Shown: in pieces, positions 1 through 8,185 of the stretch | Numbering within the stretch: the first letter of the stretch is position 1 | Layout: each line of letters opens with the position of its first letter | Assembly (NCBI RefSeq): GCF_020042665.1 | Contig: NZ_CP083376.1 | Location: 2,144,001 to 2,208,000 of the forward strand | DNA from: Pseudoxanthomonas sp. X-1 | Lineage (GTDB): Bacteria; Pseudomonadota; Gammaproteobacteria; Xanthomonadales; Xanthomonadaceae | Reading direction: 5' to 3' | DNA: 64,000 nucleotides | The notes under the pieces: generated by a model | The model's input: only the letters and a program-made list of their open reading frames with translations | Told to the model about the DNA's origin: nothing | Database searches by the model: none | Made by a program: the position numbers and the translations under genes

Positions 1-1053
1 TGCGGCTCGGACCTGCATCTGTTCCACGGCAAGATCCCGGAGACTCGGCACGGCGACATCTTCGGCCATGAGTTCATGGGCGTGGTGGAAGACGCAGGCT
101 CGGCGGTGACCGAGGTGAGCGTGGGCGACCGCGTGGTCATTCCGTTCGTGATCGCCTGCGGCAAGTGCTTCTTCTGCGAGAACGAGTTGTTTTCGGCCTG
201 CGAGACGACCAATCCCGACCAGGGCGCCAGCGTGCGCAAGCGCGCGAAGATGACGCCGCCGGCCGCGCTGTTCGGCTATTCGCACCTCTACGGCGGCGTG
301 CCGGGCGGGCAGGCCGAGTACGTGCGCGTGCCCAAGGCCAACGTCGGGCCGTTCGCCGTGCCTGGCAGCCTGGCCGACGAGAAGGTGCTGTTCCTGTCGG
401 ACATCCTGCCCACCGGCTACCAGGCCGTGCTCAACGCGAAGATCGGGCCCGGGTCCACCGTGGCGATCTTCGGCGCCGGCCCGGTCGGCCTGATGGCGGC
501 CGCGTGCGCGCGCATGCTGGGCGCCGAGCAGATCTTCATGGTGGATTCGGAGCGGTACCGCCTGGACTTCGCGGTGGGCGCCTACGGCGTGATCCCGATC
601 GATTTCAGCGAAGGCGACGCATCGGAGCGGATCCTGGAACTGACCAACGGAAGAGGCGTCTCCGCGTCTATCGATGCGGTGGGCTTCGAGGCCAAGGGCA
701 GCACCACCGAGACCGTGCTGAGCACGCTGAAGATCGAAACCAGCTCCGGCGAGGTGATCCGCCAGTGCATCTCGGCCACGCAGCGCGGCGGCGTGGTGAG
801 CATCCCCGGCGTCTATGCCGGCTTCATCCATGGCTTCCTCATCGGCGACGCGTTCGACAAGGGGCTGTCCTTCGCCATGGGCCAGACCCATGTGCATAAG
901 TACCTGCCCGAACTGCTCGGCTTCATCGAGGACGGCGATCTGGACCCGGACATCATCATCTCGCACCGCATGAAGCTGGCCGACGCGGCGCAGGGCTACA
1001 AGATCTTCGACGAGAAGCAGGAGAACTGCCGCAAGGTCGTGATGACGCCGTAG
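1..1053 (+). CDS. Zinc-dependent alcohol dehydrogenase, 5' truncated by window edge
   Basis: The open frame runs from base 1, so the start codon lies outside the window; the first ATG (base 76) is internal. The visible part begins with CGSDxH, whose Cys is the usual catalytic-zinc ligand, followed by GHE at bases 64-72. A structural-zinc set of four cysteines sits at bases 157, 166, 175 and 199 (CxxCxxC then C). A Rossmann GAGPVG motif follows at about base 472. The closest family I recognise is the formaldehyde-dehydrogenase-like or sorbitol-type medium-chain dehydrogenases, which are cytosolic and NAD(P)-dependent. The substrate cannot be read from sequence. It converges on the aldehyde dehydrogenase gene, with a hairpin between the two. 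Confidence 0.93.
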   Translation, partial: CGSDLHLFHGKIPETRHGDIFGHEFMGVVEDAGSAVTEVSVGDRVVIPFVIACGKCFFCENELFSACETTNPDQGASVRKRAKMTPPAALFGYSHLYGGVPGGQAEYVRVPKANVGPFAVPGSLADEKVLFLSDILPTGYQAVLNAKIGPGSTVAIFGAGPVGLMAAACARMLGAEQIFMVDSERYRLDFAVGAYGVIPIDFSEGDASERILELTNGRGVSASIDAVGFEAKGSTTETVLSTLKIETSSGEVIRQCISATQRGGVVSIPGVYAGFIHGFLIGDAFDKGLSFAMGQTHVHKYLPELLGFIEDGDLDPDIIISHRMKLADAAQGYKIFDEKQENCRKVVMTP

Positions 1054-1146
1054 CGGGGGCAGTGTGCGCCACTCGCGAGCGGTGCGTTTGCAAACCGCGC
1101 GGCGGCAACGCACGTGATCCGCAGCGACGCGCTGATCGAGGCGCTC

Positions 1147-1175
1147 AAGGAAGCAAGGTGGCACCTTGCTTCCTT
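1147..1175. terminator. Perfect 13-bp hairpin between convergent genes
   Basis: The arms AAGGAAGCAAGGT (1147-1159) and ACCTTGCTTCCTT (1163-1175) are exact inverted repeats around a 3-base loop. They lie between the convergent ADH and ALDH genes. The T run downstream is weak (CTTCATTT), so it is a probable bidirectional terminator rather than a textbook one. Confidence 0.6.
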
Positions 1176-1202
1176 CTTCATTTGCACGACTGGATCGCAG
1201 CC

Positions 1203-2594
1203 CTAGCGCGCCAGCCAGCCGAACATCCGCCGCGCCAGCCCCGTCCATGGCGGGCCGAGCCGCTGGAAGACATTGACCGGGCCGACCTTGAACACCGCGC
1301 GCGCGTGGCTGAAGCGCTTGAAGCCCTCGTGTCCGTGATAGGCACCCATGCCGCTGGGCCCGATGCCGCCGAAAGGCAGGCTGTCCTGGGCGATGTGCAG
1401 CAGTGTCCCGTTGAGGGTGACGCCGCCGGAAGTCACGCCGTCCAGCACGCGCCGATGCACGGCGCGGTCGCCGCTGAAGCAGTACAGCGCCAGCGGGCGC
1501 TCGCGCGCGGCGGCGAAGGCGATGGCTTCCTCGAGGTGGTCGTAACCGACCAGCGGCAGCACCGGGCCGAAGATCTCCTCGCGCATCAGCAGGCTGTCCA
1601 GCGGCGGGTCGAGCACCAGCGTCGGGGCGATCTTCTCCGGCGCGCCGTCCGCCTCGAGCGCCTGCACGCGCGCGCCGGCGGCGCGTGCTTCGTCCAGCGC
1701 CGATGCCAGCCGCTGCCGATGGCGTGGCGTGATCACCGCCGAATAGTCCGCGTTGCCCGCCACCGTCGGATAGCGGCGTCGCGCCGCGTCCAGCACGGCG
1801 GCGGCGAAGTCGTCCATCCTGGCGCGCGGCACCAGCACGTAGTCCGGTGCGATGCAGGTCTGTCCGGCGTTGAGGAACTTGCCGAAGGCGATCGCGTCGG
1901 CGGCCTTGGCCAGTGGGTAGTCCGCCGCGACGAAGGCCGGCGACTTGCCGCCCAGTTCCAGCGTCACCGGCGTGAGGTGCTCCGCCGCGGCGCGCATGAC
2001 CTGGCGACCGACGGCGGTCGAGCCGGTGAACAGCAGATGGTCGAAGGGCAGGGACGAGAACGCCCTGGCCGTCTCCACCCCGCCGGTGGCCACGGCCACC
2101 AGATCGGACGGGAAGTGGCGCGCGACCAGCTGCGCGAGCAGTTCGGAGAAGCGTGGCGTCAGCTCGGAAGGCTTGAGCATCGCGCGGTTGCCGGCGGCCA
2201 GCGCATCGGCCAGCGGGCCGATGGAGAGCAGCAGCGGATAGTTCCAGGGCGCGATGATGCCGATCACGCCCAGGGGCTCGTAGCGCAGCCACGCGCTGGC
2301 CGGCTGGAAGACCACGTCCACCGGCCGCCGCACCTGGCGCATCCAGCGCCGCACATGGCGCTGGGCATGGCGGATGCCGCGCAGCGCCGGCAGCACCTCC
2401 AGCATGCGCGTCTCGTCGTGCGAGCGTCCGCCGAAATCCGCATCGATGGCCTCGGCGATCCGTTCGACGTTCTCGCGCACCAGCGTCGCGAGCGTCTCCA
2501 GCCGCGCGCGCCGGGTGTCGGCATCGCCGGCGGGCGCGGCCCGCGAGGCCTGGCGCAGCGGCGCGAACATGGCGTGCAGCGCTTCCTGGTTCAT
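1203..2594 (-). CDS. Coniferyl-aldehyde-dehydrogenase-like aldehyde dehydrogenase
   Basis: 463 aa, cytosolic NAD(P)-dependent ALDH that oxidises an aldehyde to the acid. The catalytic Glu is E213 in LELGGKS and the nucleophile is C247 in GQTCIAPD. The N-terminal half carries APWNYPLLL, the ALDH cofactor-pocket motif. Overall form and length resemble coniferyl/short-chain ALDHs (CalB type), which lack the long N-terminal arm of betaine ALDHs. The start at 2594 is chosen because its ATG overlaps the TGA of the upstream GMC gene as ATGA, indicating translational coupling. The context suggests it takes the aldehyde made by the GMC oxidoreductase. The real substrate is not known. Confidence 0.93.
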   Translation of the reverse strand: MNQEALHAMFAPLRQASRAAPAGDADTRRARLETLATLVRENVERIAEAIDADFGGRSHDETRMLEVLPALRGIRHAQRHVRRWMRQVRRPVDVVFQPASAWLRYEPLGVIGIIAPWNYPLLLSIGPLADALAAGNRAMLKPSELTPRFSELLAQLVARHFPSDLVAVATGGVETARAFSSLPFDHLLFTGSTAVGRQVMRAAAEHLTPVTLELGGKSPAFVAADYPLAKAADAIAFGKFLNAGQTCIAPDYVLVPRARMDDFAAAVLDAARRRYPTVAGNADYSAVITPRHRQRLASALDEARAAGARVQALEADGAPEKIAPTLVLDPPLDSLLMREEIFGPVLPLVGYDHLEEAIAFAAARERPLALYCFSGDRAVHRRVLDGVTSGGVTLNGTLLHIAQDSLPFGGIGPSGMGAYHGHEGFKRFSHARAVFKVGPVNVFQRLGPPWTGLARRMFGWLAR

Positions 2595-4189
2595 GCGGCA
2601 CTCCTGCCGAGGATGAGGTCGGCGGCCTTCTCGCCGATCATGGCCGAAGGCGCCTGGGTATTGCCGCTGATCAGCGTCGGCATGATCGAGGCATCGGCCA
2701 CGCGCAGGCCCTGCAGGCCGTGCACGGTCAGGTCCGGGGCGACCACCGCGCCGGCGTCGCGGCCCATGCGGCAAGTGCCGACCGGATGGTAGATGGTGTC
2801 CGCGTGCGCGCGGATCAGGCGCAGCAGTTCCGCGTCGTCCGGGTGCGGACTGCTGTAGAGCAGCTTGCCGCCGTAGCGCGCCAGCGGTTCGGCGTCGAGG
2901 ATGCGGTGCACCGCGCGTGCGCCTCTGAGCGTCAGTTCCACATCGTCCGGCGCGGAGAGGAAGTTCGGGTCGATCAACGGCGCCTGCGCCGGGTCGGCAG
3001 AGGCCAGGCGGATCCAGCCGCGGCTCTGCGGGCGCAGCGCGCACACGTGCAGGGTCACGCCGCGCACCAGGTGCGTATGCCGGGCGTGGTCGTCGACCAG
3101 CGCCGCGCAGAAGTGGAACTGCAGGTCGGGCCGGTCCACTTCCGGCGCGCTGCGGATGAAGCCGCCGGCCTCGGCCAGGTTGCTGGTGAGCATCCCATGG
3201 CCGCGCCGCCACGCCGGGAACGCCGCCGCGCCGCGCAGCAGCGTGTCCGGGCCGAAGCCGAGCAGGCCCGGGCCTTTCATGCGCTTGAGGCCGACATAGT
3301 CCAGGTGATCCTGCAGGTTGGCGCCCACGCCGGCGGCATCATGGATCATCGGGATGCCATGCTCGGCAAGATGCGCGCCCGGGCCGATGCCGGAGAGCAT
3401 CAGCAGCTGCGGCGAGCCGATCGCGCCGGCCGAGAGGATCACCTCGCGCCTGGCGCGGATCGTCTCGCGTCCGTGCCGGGTCAGCACCTCAACGCCGGTG
3501 GCGCGGCGGTCCTCGCAGACCACACGGTCGGCGCGGGTGTCGCTGAGGATGCGCAGGTGCGGCCAGCGCGCCGCATCGCCCAGGTAGGCCGAGCCGGCAT
3601 CCAGCCGCGCGCCGTTGCGCTGGAACACCTGGTACAGGCCGATGCCTTCCTGGCAGGGCCCGTTGAAATCCCCGTTCGCGGCATAGCCCGACTGCAGCGC
3701 GGCGTCGATGAAGGCCTGCGACACCGGGCTGGGCGAGGCCAGGTCGGACACCACCAGCGGCCCGCGGTCGCCATGCAGCGCATCGGCGCCGCGCTGGTTG
3801 GCCTCCGACCGTCGGAACAGCGGCAGCACGTCCTGCCAGCCCCAGCCCGGGCAGCCGGCGGCGGCCCAGCCGTCGTAGTCCTGCGGCTGGCCGCGCATGT
3901 AGATCATCGCGTTGATCAGGCTCGAACCGCCCACGCCGCGCCCGCGCGGCACGTAGCCGCGGCGCCCACCCAGCTCGGCCTGGGGCACGGTCTGGAAGGC
4001 GTAGTTGCGCGCCGACCTGAAGGGCACCAGCGCGGCGATGCCGGCCGGGATGCGCGAGAGCAGGGACGGGCCCGGCGGGCCCGCCTCGATCAGGATGACG
4101 CTCGGCTTCTTGGCCGCGGCCGCCAGCCGCGCGGCCAAGGCGCAGCCGGCCGGTCCCGCCCCGACGATGACGTAGTCCGCTTCGCGCAT
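2591..4189 (-). CDS. GMC-family FAD alcohol dehydrogenase/oxidase (choline dehydrogenase-like)
   Basis: 532 aa. FAD-binding GAGPAG lies at residues 10-15. The GMC signature 1 is around residues 83-102 (PRGRGVGGSS) and signature 2 is SAGAIGSPQLL. The active-site pair is H468 (HPVGTCRMG) and N510 (SGNTQ). The family oxidises primary alcohols to aldehydes. Members include choline dehydrogenase and AlkJ, which pass electrons to the respiratory chain. Betaine synthesis is not supported here because the partner ALDH is not of the BetB type. It is the middle gene of a tetR-GMC-ALDH operon: 46 bp after tetR and a 4-bp overlap with the ALDH. Confidence 0.93.
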   Translation of the reverse strand: MREADYVIVGAGPAGCALAARLAAAAKKPSVILIEAGPPGPSLLSRIPAGIAALVPFRSARNYAFQTVPQAELGGRRGYVPRGRGVGGSSLINAMIYMRGQPQDYDGWAAAGCPGWGWQDVLPLFRRSEANQRGADALHGDRGPLVVSDLASPSPVSQAFIDAALQSGYAANGDFNGPCQEGIGLYQVFQRNGARLDAGSAYLGDAARWPHLRILSDTRADRVVCEDRRATGVEVLTRHGRETIRARREVILSAGAIGSPQLLMLSGIGPGAHLAEHGIPMIHDAAGVGANLQDHLDYVGLKRMKGPGLLGFGPDTLLRGAAAFPAWRRGHGMLTSNLAEAGGFIRSAPEVDRPDLQFHFCAALVDDHARHTHLVRGVTLHVCALRPQSRGWIRLASADPAQAPLIDPNFLSAPDDVELTLRGARAVHRILDAEPLARYGGKLLYSSPHPDDAELLRLIRAHADTIYHPVGTCRMGRDAGAVVAPDLTVHGLQGLRVADASIMPTLISGNTQAPSAMIGEKAADLILGRSAA

Positions 4190-4235
4190 GGTGTGATCCT
4201 CCCAGCGCGGAGCATGGACATACTTGAGGAAGTCG

Positions 4236-4874
4236 TCAAATTTGTTGCGCTGCAGCCAGGCTGCCGATCCCGCCGATCCCGCCGATCACCAGCCGCGTCA
4301 TCAGCCCGGCGATCTCATCCACGTCGATGCGGTCGCGGCCCTCGAGCAGCAGCAGCGTCTCGATGCCGTTGGACACGATCAGGCTGGCGACCAACGAGAC
4401 CTGCCATGGCGCCAGCGACAGCCCGGGCACGCCGCGCACCACGTCGCGGCGGATGTCGCCGAGCAGCGAATCGATGCCTTCCAGCTCGTACAGGCGGGTG
4501 CGGATGTGGTGCTGGTTGCGCGCGATGAAGGGCAGCGCCTCCTCGATCCCCAGGATCAGCACCAGCAGGTCGCGATAGGACAGCTGCAGCATGGTCTCCA
4601 GGTCGTCGGCGCGGGCGCGCGCCTGGGCGGTGACCGTGCGCACCTGCGCCAGCAGGTCGGTCAGCAGTTCGTCGAACACCGCCTGCTTGGTGCGGTAGTC
4701 GTTGTAGAAGCTGCCGGTCGAGGCGCCGCTGGCGGCCACGATCTGCGAGATCGTCGCCGCGTCCAGGCCGTGCCGGGCGAACACCGACCAGGCGGCCTCC
4801 CGGATGCGCTGGCGGCGCGCCTCGGAGGTCGCCTCGCGGCGCTTGGAAGGCTTGTAGCGGCGCGGGGCGGTCAT
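4236..4874 (-). CDS. TetR/AcrR family transcriptional repressor
   Basis: 212 aa. The N-terminal TetR helix-turn-helix is at about residues 20-70 (...ISQIVAASGASTGSFYNDY...), typical of the family. The C-terminal ligand domain is all-helical and not assignable to a subfamily. The start at 4874 (MTAPRRY) gives the usual length; an in-frame extension to 4952 has no conserved sequence. It lies first in the same-strand series tetR-GMC-ALDH, 46 bp before the oxidoreductase, so autoregulation of the operon by an alcohol, aldehyde or fatty ligand is the natural inference. Confidence 0.92.
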   Translation of the reverse strand: MTAPRRYKPSKRREATSEARRQRIREAAWSVFARHGLDAATISQIVAASGASTGSFYNDYRTKQAVFDELLTDLLAQVRTVTAQARARADDLETMLQLSYRDLLVLILGIEEALPFIARNQHHIRTRLYELEGIDSLLGDIRRDVVRGVPGLSLAPWQVSLVASLIVSNGIETLLLLEGRDRIDVDEIAGLMTRLVIGGIGGIGSLAAAQQI

Positions 4875-4967
4875 GAGAATCGATGCTTCGGGCGGGCAGA
4901 GACGGGCGAGGGCACGGGGGTCAGCATAGCCAGCGGCCTTGCGAGATCGCATGCGGGAGCAGGCGTC

Positions 4968-5870
4968 TCATGTCGCGATCGCCGTCTTCAACAACGGCTC
5001 GATCCACTCGGCGAACACCTGCACGCGTCGCGACAGGTGCTGGCGATGCGGATACAGCAGGGTCATCGGCAGCGACGCGGCGCGGTGCTGGGGCATCACC
5101 TCCACCAGCGTGCCGCTGCGCAGCGCCTCGCGCACGTCGTAGGCCGGGATCTGGATCAGGCCCAGGCCGGCCAGGCAGCAGGCGATGGAGGCCTCGGCGC
5201 TGTTGACCGTGACCCGGCCTGGCATGTGCAGGGTCCTGAGCGTCTCGCCTTCCATCCATTCCCACGGCTCGACCCGGCCGCTGGACGGCGAGGCATAGTG
5301 GATCGCCCAGTGGCTGGCCAGGTCCGCCGGCGACCGCGGTGTGCCATGCCGGGCCAGGTAGGCGGGGCTGGCGACGTTGATCAGCGGCAGCGTGCCGAGC
5401 GCACGCGCGATCAGCCCCGAATCGCCCAGCGGCCCGACCCGCACCACGCAGTCCAGGCTTTCCCCGACCAGGTCGACCGTGCGGTCGGTGACGCCCAGGC
5501 TGACGTCGATCTCCGGATACTCGTCCAGGAAGCCGGCCAGGGCCGGGGCGATGATCAGCCGGCCGATGCGCCCGGGCACGTCCACGCGCAGCTTGCCCGA
5601 AGGCTTGGTCTTGCCCTGGCGGAACAGCGCCTCGGTTTCCTCGACATCGGCGATCACCCGCAGGCAGCGCTCGTAGAACGCGGTCCCGTCCTGGGTCGGG
5701 GCGACCCTGCGCGTGGTCCGGTGCAGCAGGCGCACGCCGATGCGTCCTTCCAGCTCGGCCACCGCGGCCGAGACCGAGGAGCGCGGCATGCCCAGCGTGT
5801 CGGCCGCGCGGGTGAAGCTGGCCACCTCCACCACGCGGACGAAGATGCGGAACAGGTCGATCCGGTCCAT
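4968..5870 (-). CDS. LysR-type regulator, divergent from an SDR gene
   Basis: 300 aa. The winged HTH occupies roughly residues 1-60 (MDRIDLFRIFVRVVEVASFT, then RSSVSAAVAELE), followed by a substrate-binding domain with LysR-type folds up to the C-terminus. The HTH and the downstream PxGxLRV-like segment match the CrgA/AaeR-like subgroup of LysR proteins. It is transcribed away from the SDR at 6053. The shared 182-bp region contains a TGTGA-AG-TCACA palindrome, as expected of a LysR protein controlling its divergent neighbour and itself. Inducer unknown. Confidence 0.93.
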   Translation of the reverse strand: MDRIDLFRIFVRVVEVASFTRAADTLGMPRSSVSAAVAELEGRIGVRLLHRTTRRVAPTQDGTAFYERCLRVIADVEETEALFRQGKTKPSGKLRVDVPGRIGRLIIAPALAGFLDEYPEIDVSLGVTDRTVDLVGESLDCVVRVGPLGDSGLIARALGTLPLINVASPAYLARHGTPRSPADLASHWAIHYASPSSGRVEPWEWMEGETLRTLHMPGRVTVNSAEASIACCLAGLGLIQIPAYDVREALRSGTLVEVMPQHRAASLPMTLLYPHRQHLSRRVQVFAEWIEPLLKTAIAT

Positions 5871-5904
5871 GCCGCTGCGCTCCTTGATTGGTCAGGATCC
5901 ACGA

Positions 5905-5922
5905 CATGTGAAGTCACACATG
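5905..5922. promoter_or_regulatory. Candidate LysR operator between divergent genes
   Basis: CATGTG (5905-5910) and CACATG (5917-5922) form a 6-bp inverted repeat. Inside it TGTGA-AG-TCACA (5907-5918) is also an inverted repeat. It lies about 35 bp upstream of the LysR start and 130 bp upstream of the SDR. Placement fits a LysR-family operator. The precise recognition bases are inferred only. Confidence 0.4.
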
Positions 5923-6052
5923 CGGGCTTTATGTTCTTGGGCTGGATTATATGGTGTGAGGCGCGCTCGCAAGCGGGGGAGGCGGCCTTCGTGTTGCGTT
6001 CCTCCGGCGCGGGCCGACATGGTCCCCGTTTCCCACAGCCAAGGATCCTCCA

Positions 6053-6826
6053 ATGACCGACCATTCCCTGCAGGGCAAGACCGTCCTCATCGCCGGCGGC
6101 GCCAAGAATCTCGGCGGCCTGCTCGCCACCGACCTGGCCAAGCACGGGGCCAAGGCCGTGGCGATCCACTACAACAGCGCCTCCACCAAGGCCGGCGCCG
6201 ACAAGACCGTGGCGGAGATCGAGGCCACGGGCGCCAAGGCGTTCGCCTTCCAGGCCGATCTCACCACCGCCGCGGCGATGGAGAAGCTGTTCGCCGATGC
6301 CAAGGCCGCGATGGGATCGATCGACATCGCGGTCAACACCGTCGGCAAGGTGCTGAAGAAGCCGATGGCCGAGATCAGCGAGGCCGAGTTCGACCAGATG
6401 AGCGCGGTCAACTCCAAGTCGGCGTTCTTCTTCATCAAGGAGGCAGGCAAGGCCCTGAGCGACAACGGCAAGATCTGCACGCTGGTGACCTCGCTGCTGG
6501 GCGCCTACACGCCGTTCTACGCCAGCTATGCCGGCACCAAGGCGCCGGTGGAGCACTACACCCGCGCCGCCTCGAAGGAGCTGGGCGACCGCGGCATCTC
6601 GGTGACCGCGATCGGCCCGGGCCCGATGGACACGCCGTTCTTCTATCCCGCCGAGGGCGCCGATGCGGTGGCCTACCACAAGACCGCCGCCGCGCTGTCG
6701 CCTTCGTCCAAGACCGGCCTGACCGACATCGAGGACATCGTGCCGTGGATCCGCTTCCTGGTGAGCGACGGCTGGTGGATGACCGGCCAGACGATCCTGG
6801 TCAATGGTGGCTACACCACCAAGTAA
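6053..6826 (+). CDS. Short-chain dehydrogenase/reductase (SDR)
   Basis: 257 aa classical SDR. The nucleotide-binding stretch is AGGAKNLGG (residues 14-22), a variant of TGxxxGxG. The catalytic set is S147, Y159 and K163 (SYAGTK). The C-terminal VNGGYTTK is typical. The family NNAG motif is replaced by VNTVG (residues 94-98). It starts at ATG 6053 with AAGGA about 8 bases upstream. Acts in the cytosol on an unknown alcohol/ketone with NAD(P)H. It is divergently paired with a LysR gene, probably its regulator. Confidence 0.92.
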   Translation: MTDHSLQGKTVLIAGGAKNLGGLLATDLAKHGAKAVAIHYNSASTKAGADKTVAEIEATGAKAFAFQADLTTAAAMEKLFADAKAAMGSIDIAVNTVGKVLKKPMAEISEAEFDQMSAVNSKSAFFFIKEAGKALSDNGKICTLVTSLLGAYTPFYASYAGTKAPVEHYTRAASKELGDRGISVTAIGPGPMDTPFFYPAEGADAVAYHKTAAALSPSSKTGLTDIEDIVPWIRFLVSDGWWMTGQTILVNGGYTTK

Positions 6827-6836
6827 GCGGTGCGCT

Positions 6837-6858
6837 GCGGCCGGCTTTCGCCGGCCGC
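6837..6858. terminator. GC hairpin after the SDR gene
   Basis: GCGGCCGGC and GCCGGCCGC pair over a TTTC loop, 11 bp after the SDR stop. There is no T run, so intrinsic termination is uncertain. Confidence 0.35.
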
Positions 6859-6915
6859 GCGCTTGTGCGGTCGCCCGCTCGGCGCTGTCTGATCGGCGCC
6901 ACCCGAACCTCCTAC

Positions 6916-7000
6916 CGTCATTCCCGCGAACGCGGGAATCCATGGACGTTCGCGCGCAAAAGCCAAAGTCCCTGGATTCCCGCATTCGCGGGACTGACAG
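6916..7000. repeat. Dispersed palindromic repeat, best copy
   Basis: The copy has CGTCATT followed by the palindrome TTCCCGCGAACGCGGGAA (6921-6938). An outer inverted pair GGGAATCCA / TGGATTCCC and a second arm CCCGCATTCGCGGG follow. The layout, two small hairpins with an outer inverted repeat, is that of the REP-like non-coding repeats common in Xanthomonadaceae. Degenerate relatives lie at 7941-8024, 20037-20112 and 25155-25234. It accounts for the centre of the 408-bp gap between the SDR and the response regulator; I see no gene in the rest of that gap. Confidence 0.75.
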
Positions 7001-7234
7001 GGGATGGGGCAGAAGTGATGGGGATCGGGCCGCGCTGCAGAGCGGCAGGGTCGTTGGCCGTTCTCACTTCGGGTCGCTCACACCCGCTGCGAAGTCCTTG
7101 GCATTCCCGAACCCGGCTGTCGCCATGCAGCCGCTTTCTCGCCTACAGCTGTGCCCCACGCGACTTGCCCAGTTTCACCCGCCGCGAGTAGGCTGATCGT
7201 GGGAGCGGCATATGCCTACAAGGGGATGGCAAGG

Positions 7235-7882
7235 ATGACGATCCGGGTATTTCTGGTGGACGACCATGCGCTGGTGCGGACCGGCTTGAAGCTGATCCTC
7301 GCCGGCCAGGTGGATATCGAGGTGGTCGGCGAGGCCGAGAGCGGCGAGGAAGCGCTGCCGGCCATCCGCAAGCTCAAGCCGGATGTGGTGCTGTGCGATC
7401 TGCACCTGCCCGGGCTCAGCGGCTTCGACGTGACCGAGCGCATCGTGCGCGGCGACTACGGCAGCCGCGTGATCATCGTCTCGGTGCTGGAGGATGGCCC
7501 GCTGCCCAAGCGGCTGCTCGAAGCCGGTGCGTCGGGCTATGTCGGCAAGGGCGGCAATGCGGCCGAGCTGCTGCGCGCGGTGCGCGATGTCTCGCGCGGC
7601 AAGCGCTACCTGGGCAGCAACGTGGCGCAGAACCTGGCGCTGTCGAGCATGAGCGAAGAGGCCTCGCCGTTCGACGACCTCAGCGCGCGCGAGCTGGAGG
7701 TGGTGATGATGCTGGTCCAGGGCCTTCGCCAGAGCGAGATCGCCAAGCGTCTCAACCTCAGCCCCAAGACCGTCAGCACGCACAAGACACGCCTGCTGGA
7801 AAAGGTGCAGGTGCACGACACGATGGCGCTGGCGCGCCTGGCCGCGCAGTACGGGCTGATCGATCCTTCGAAGAGCGTCTGA
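7235..7882 (+). CDS. gacA: GacA/UvrY-type response regulator (REC + LuxR HTH)
   Basis: 215 aa. The receiver domain covers about residues 3-118, with acidic pocket D10-D11, phospho-acceptor D55 (VVLCDLHLPG) and the conserved K near 104. A LuxR-type HTH occupies about 145-210 (LSARELEV...SPKTVSTHK). Sequence and size are those of GacA/UvrY/SirA, the regulator phosphorylated by GacS/BarA. That regulator activates small RNAs which titrate RsmA/CsrA and so controls virulence and secondary metabolism. The start at 7235 has AGGGG 9 bases upstream; an ATG 9 bases earlier abuts the SD and is unlikely. No sensor kinase is adjacent, as is usual for gacA. Confidence 0.9.
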   Translation: MTIRVFLVDDHALVRTGLKLILAGQVDIEVVGEAESGEEALPAIRKLKPDVVLCDLHLPGLSGFDVTERIVRGDYGSRVIIVSVLEDGPLPKRLLEAGASGYVGKGGNAAELLRAVRDVSRGKRYLGSNVAQNLALSSMSEEASPFDDLSARELEVVMMLVQGLRQSEIAKRLNLSPKTVSTHKTRLLEKVQVHDTMALARLAAQYGLIDPSKSV

Positions 7883-7940
7883 TCGTTCGCCGTCACCAGG
7901 CGCCAGCGTGCAACGACGGCGCCGCCAGCGGGACCACGAT

Positions 7941-8024
7941 CGTCATTCCCGCGAACGCAGGAATCTAGGGACTTTGAGGCTTGCGCGCGAGCATCCATGA
8001 ACTCCTGTGTTGGCGGCAATGACG
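7941..8024. repeat. Dispersed palindromic repeat, degenerate copy
   Basis: Begins CGTCATTCCCGCGAACGCAGGAATCT and ends AATGACG (8018-8024), the inverted terminus, with a diverged middle. Same family as 6916-7000. It fills most of the 303-bp gap between gacA and rne; the remainder holds the rne terminator and no gene. Confidence 0.65.
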
Positions 8025-8095
8025 GCGTGTGGGCCGCGCGGACGGACCGTCGGCCATTCATGGGGACACACAACGCGTCACTCGGAAGGTCATGC

Positions 8096-8128
8096 AAAAG
8101 CAGAACGGGCGCCTGATGGCGCCCGTTC
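8096..8128 (-). terminator. Intrinsic terminator of rne
   Basis: GAACGGGCGCC (8103-8113) and GGCGCCCGTTC (8118-8128) form an 11-bp stem over TGAT. On the minus strand it is followed by TGCTTTTGC, giving a short U tract 60 bp after the rne stop. Confidence 0.8.
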
Positions 8129-8185
8129 CGTTTCATCCCGTCGCCGGGCCTGGCGATGGAGCCGGGCCCGGCCTGCGTCGCTGGC

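Noticed and set aside
1080..1145. Possible remnant of a short coding region between ADH and ALDH (VIRSDALIEALKEA in one frame)
   Set aside because: No start, no SD, no family match; too short to support a gene or pseudogene.
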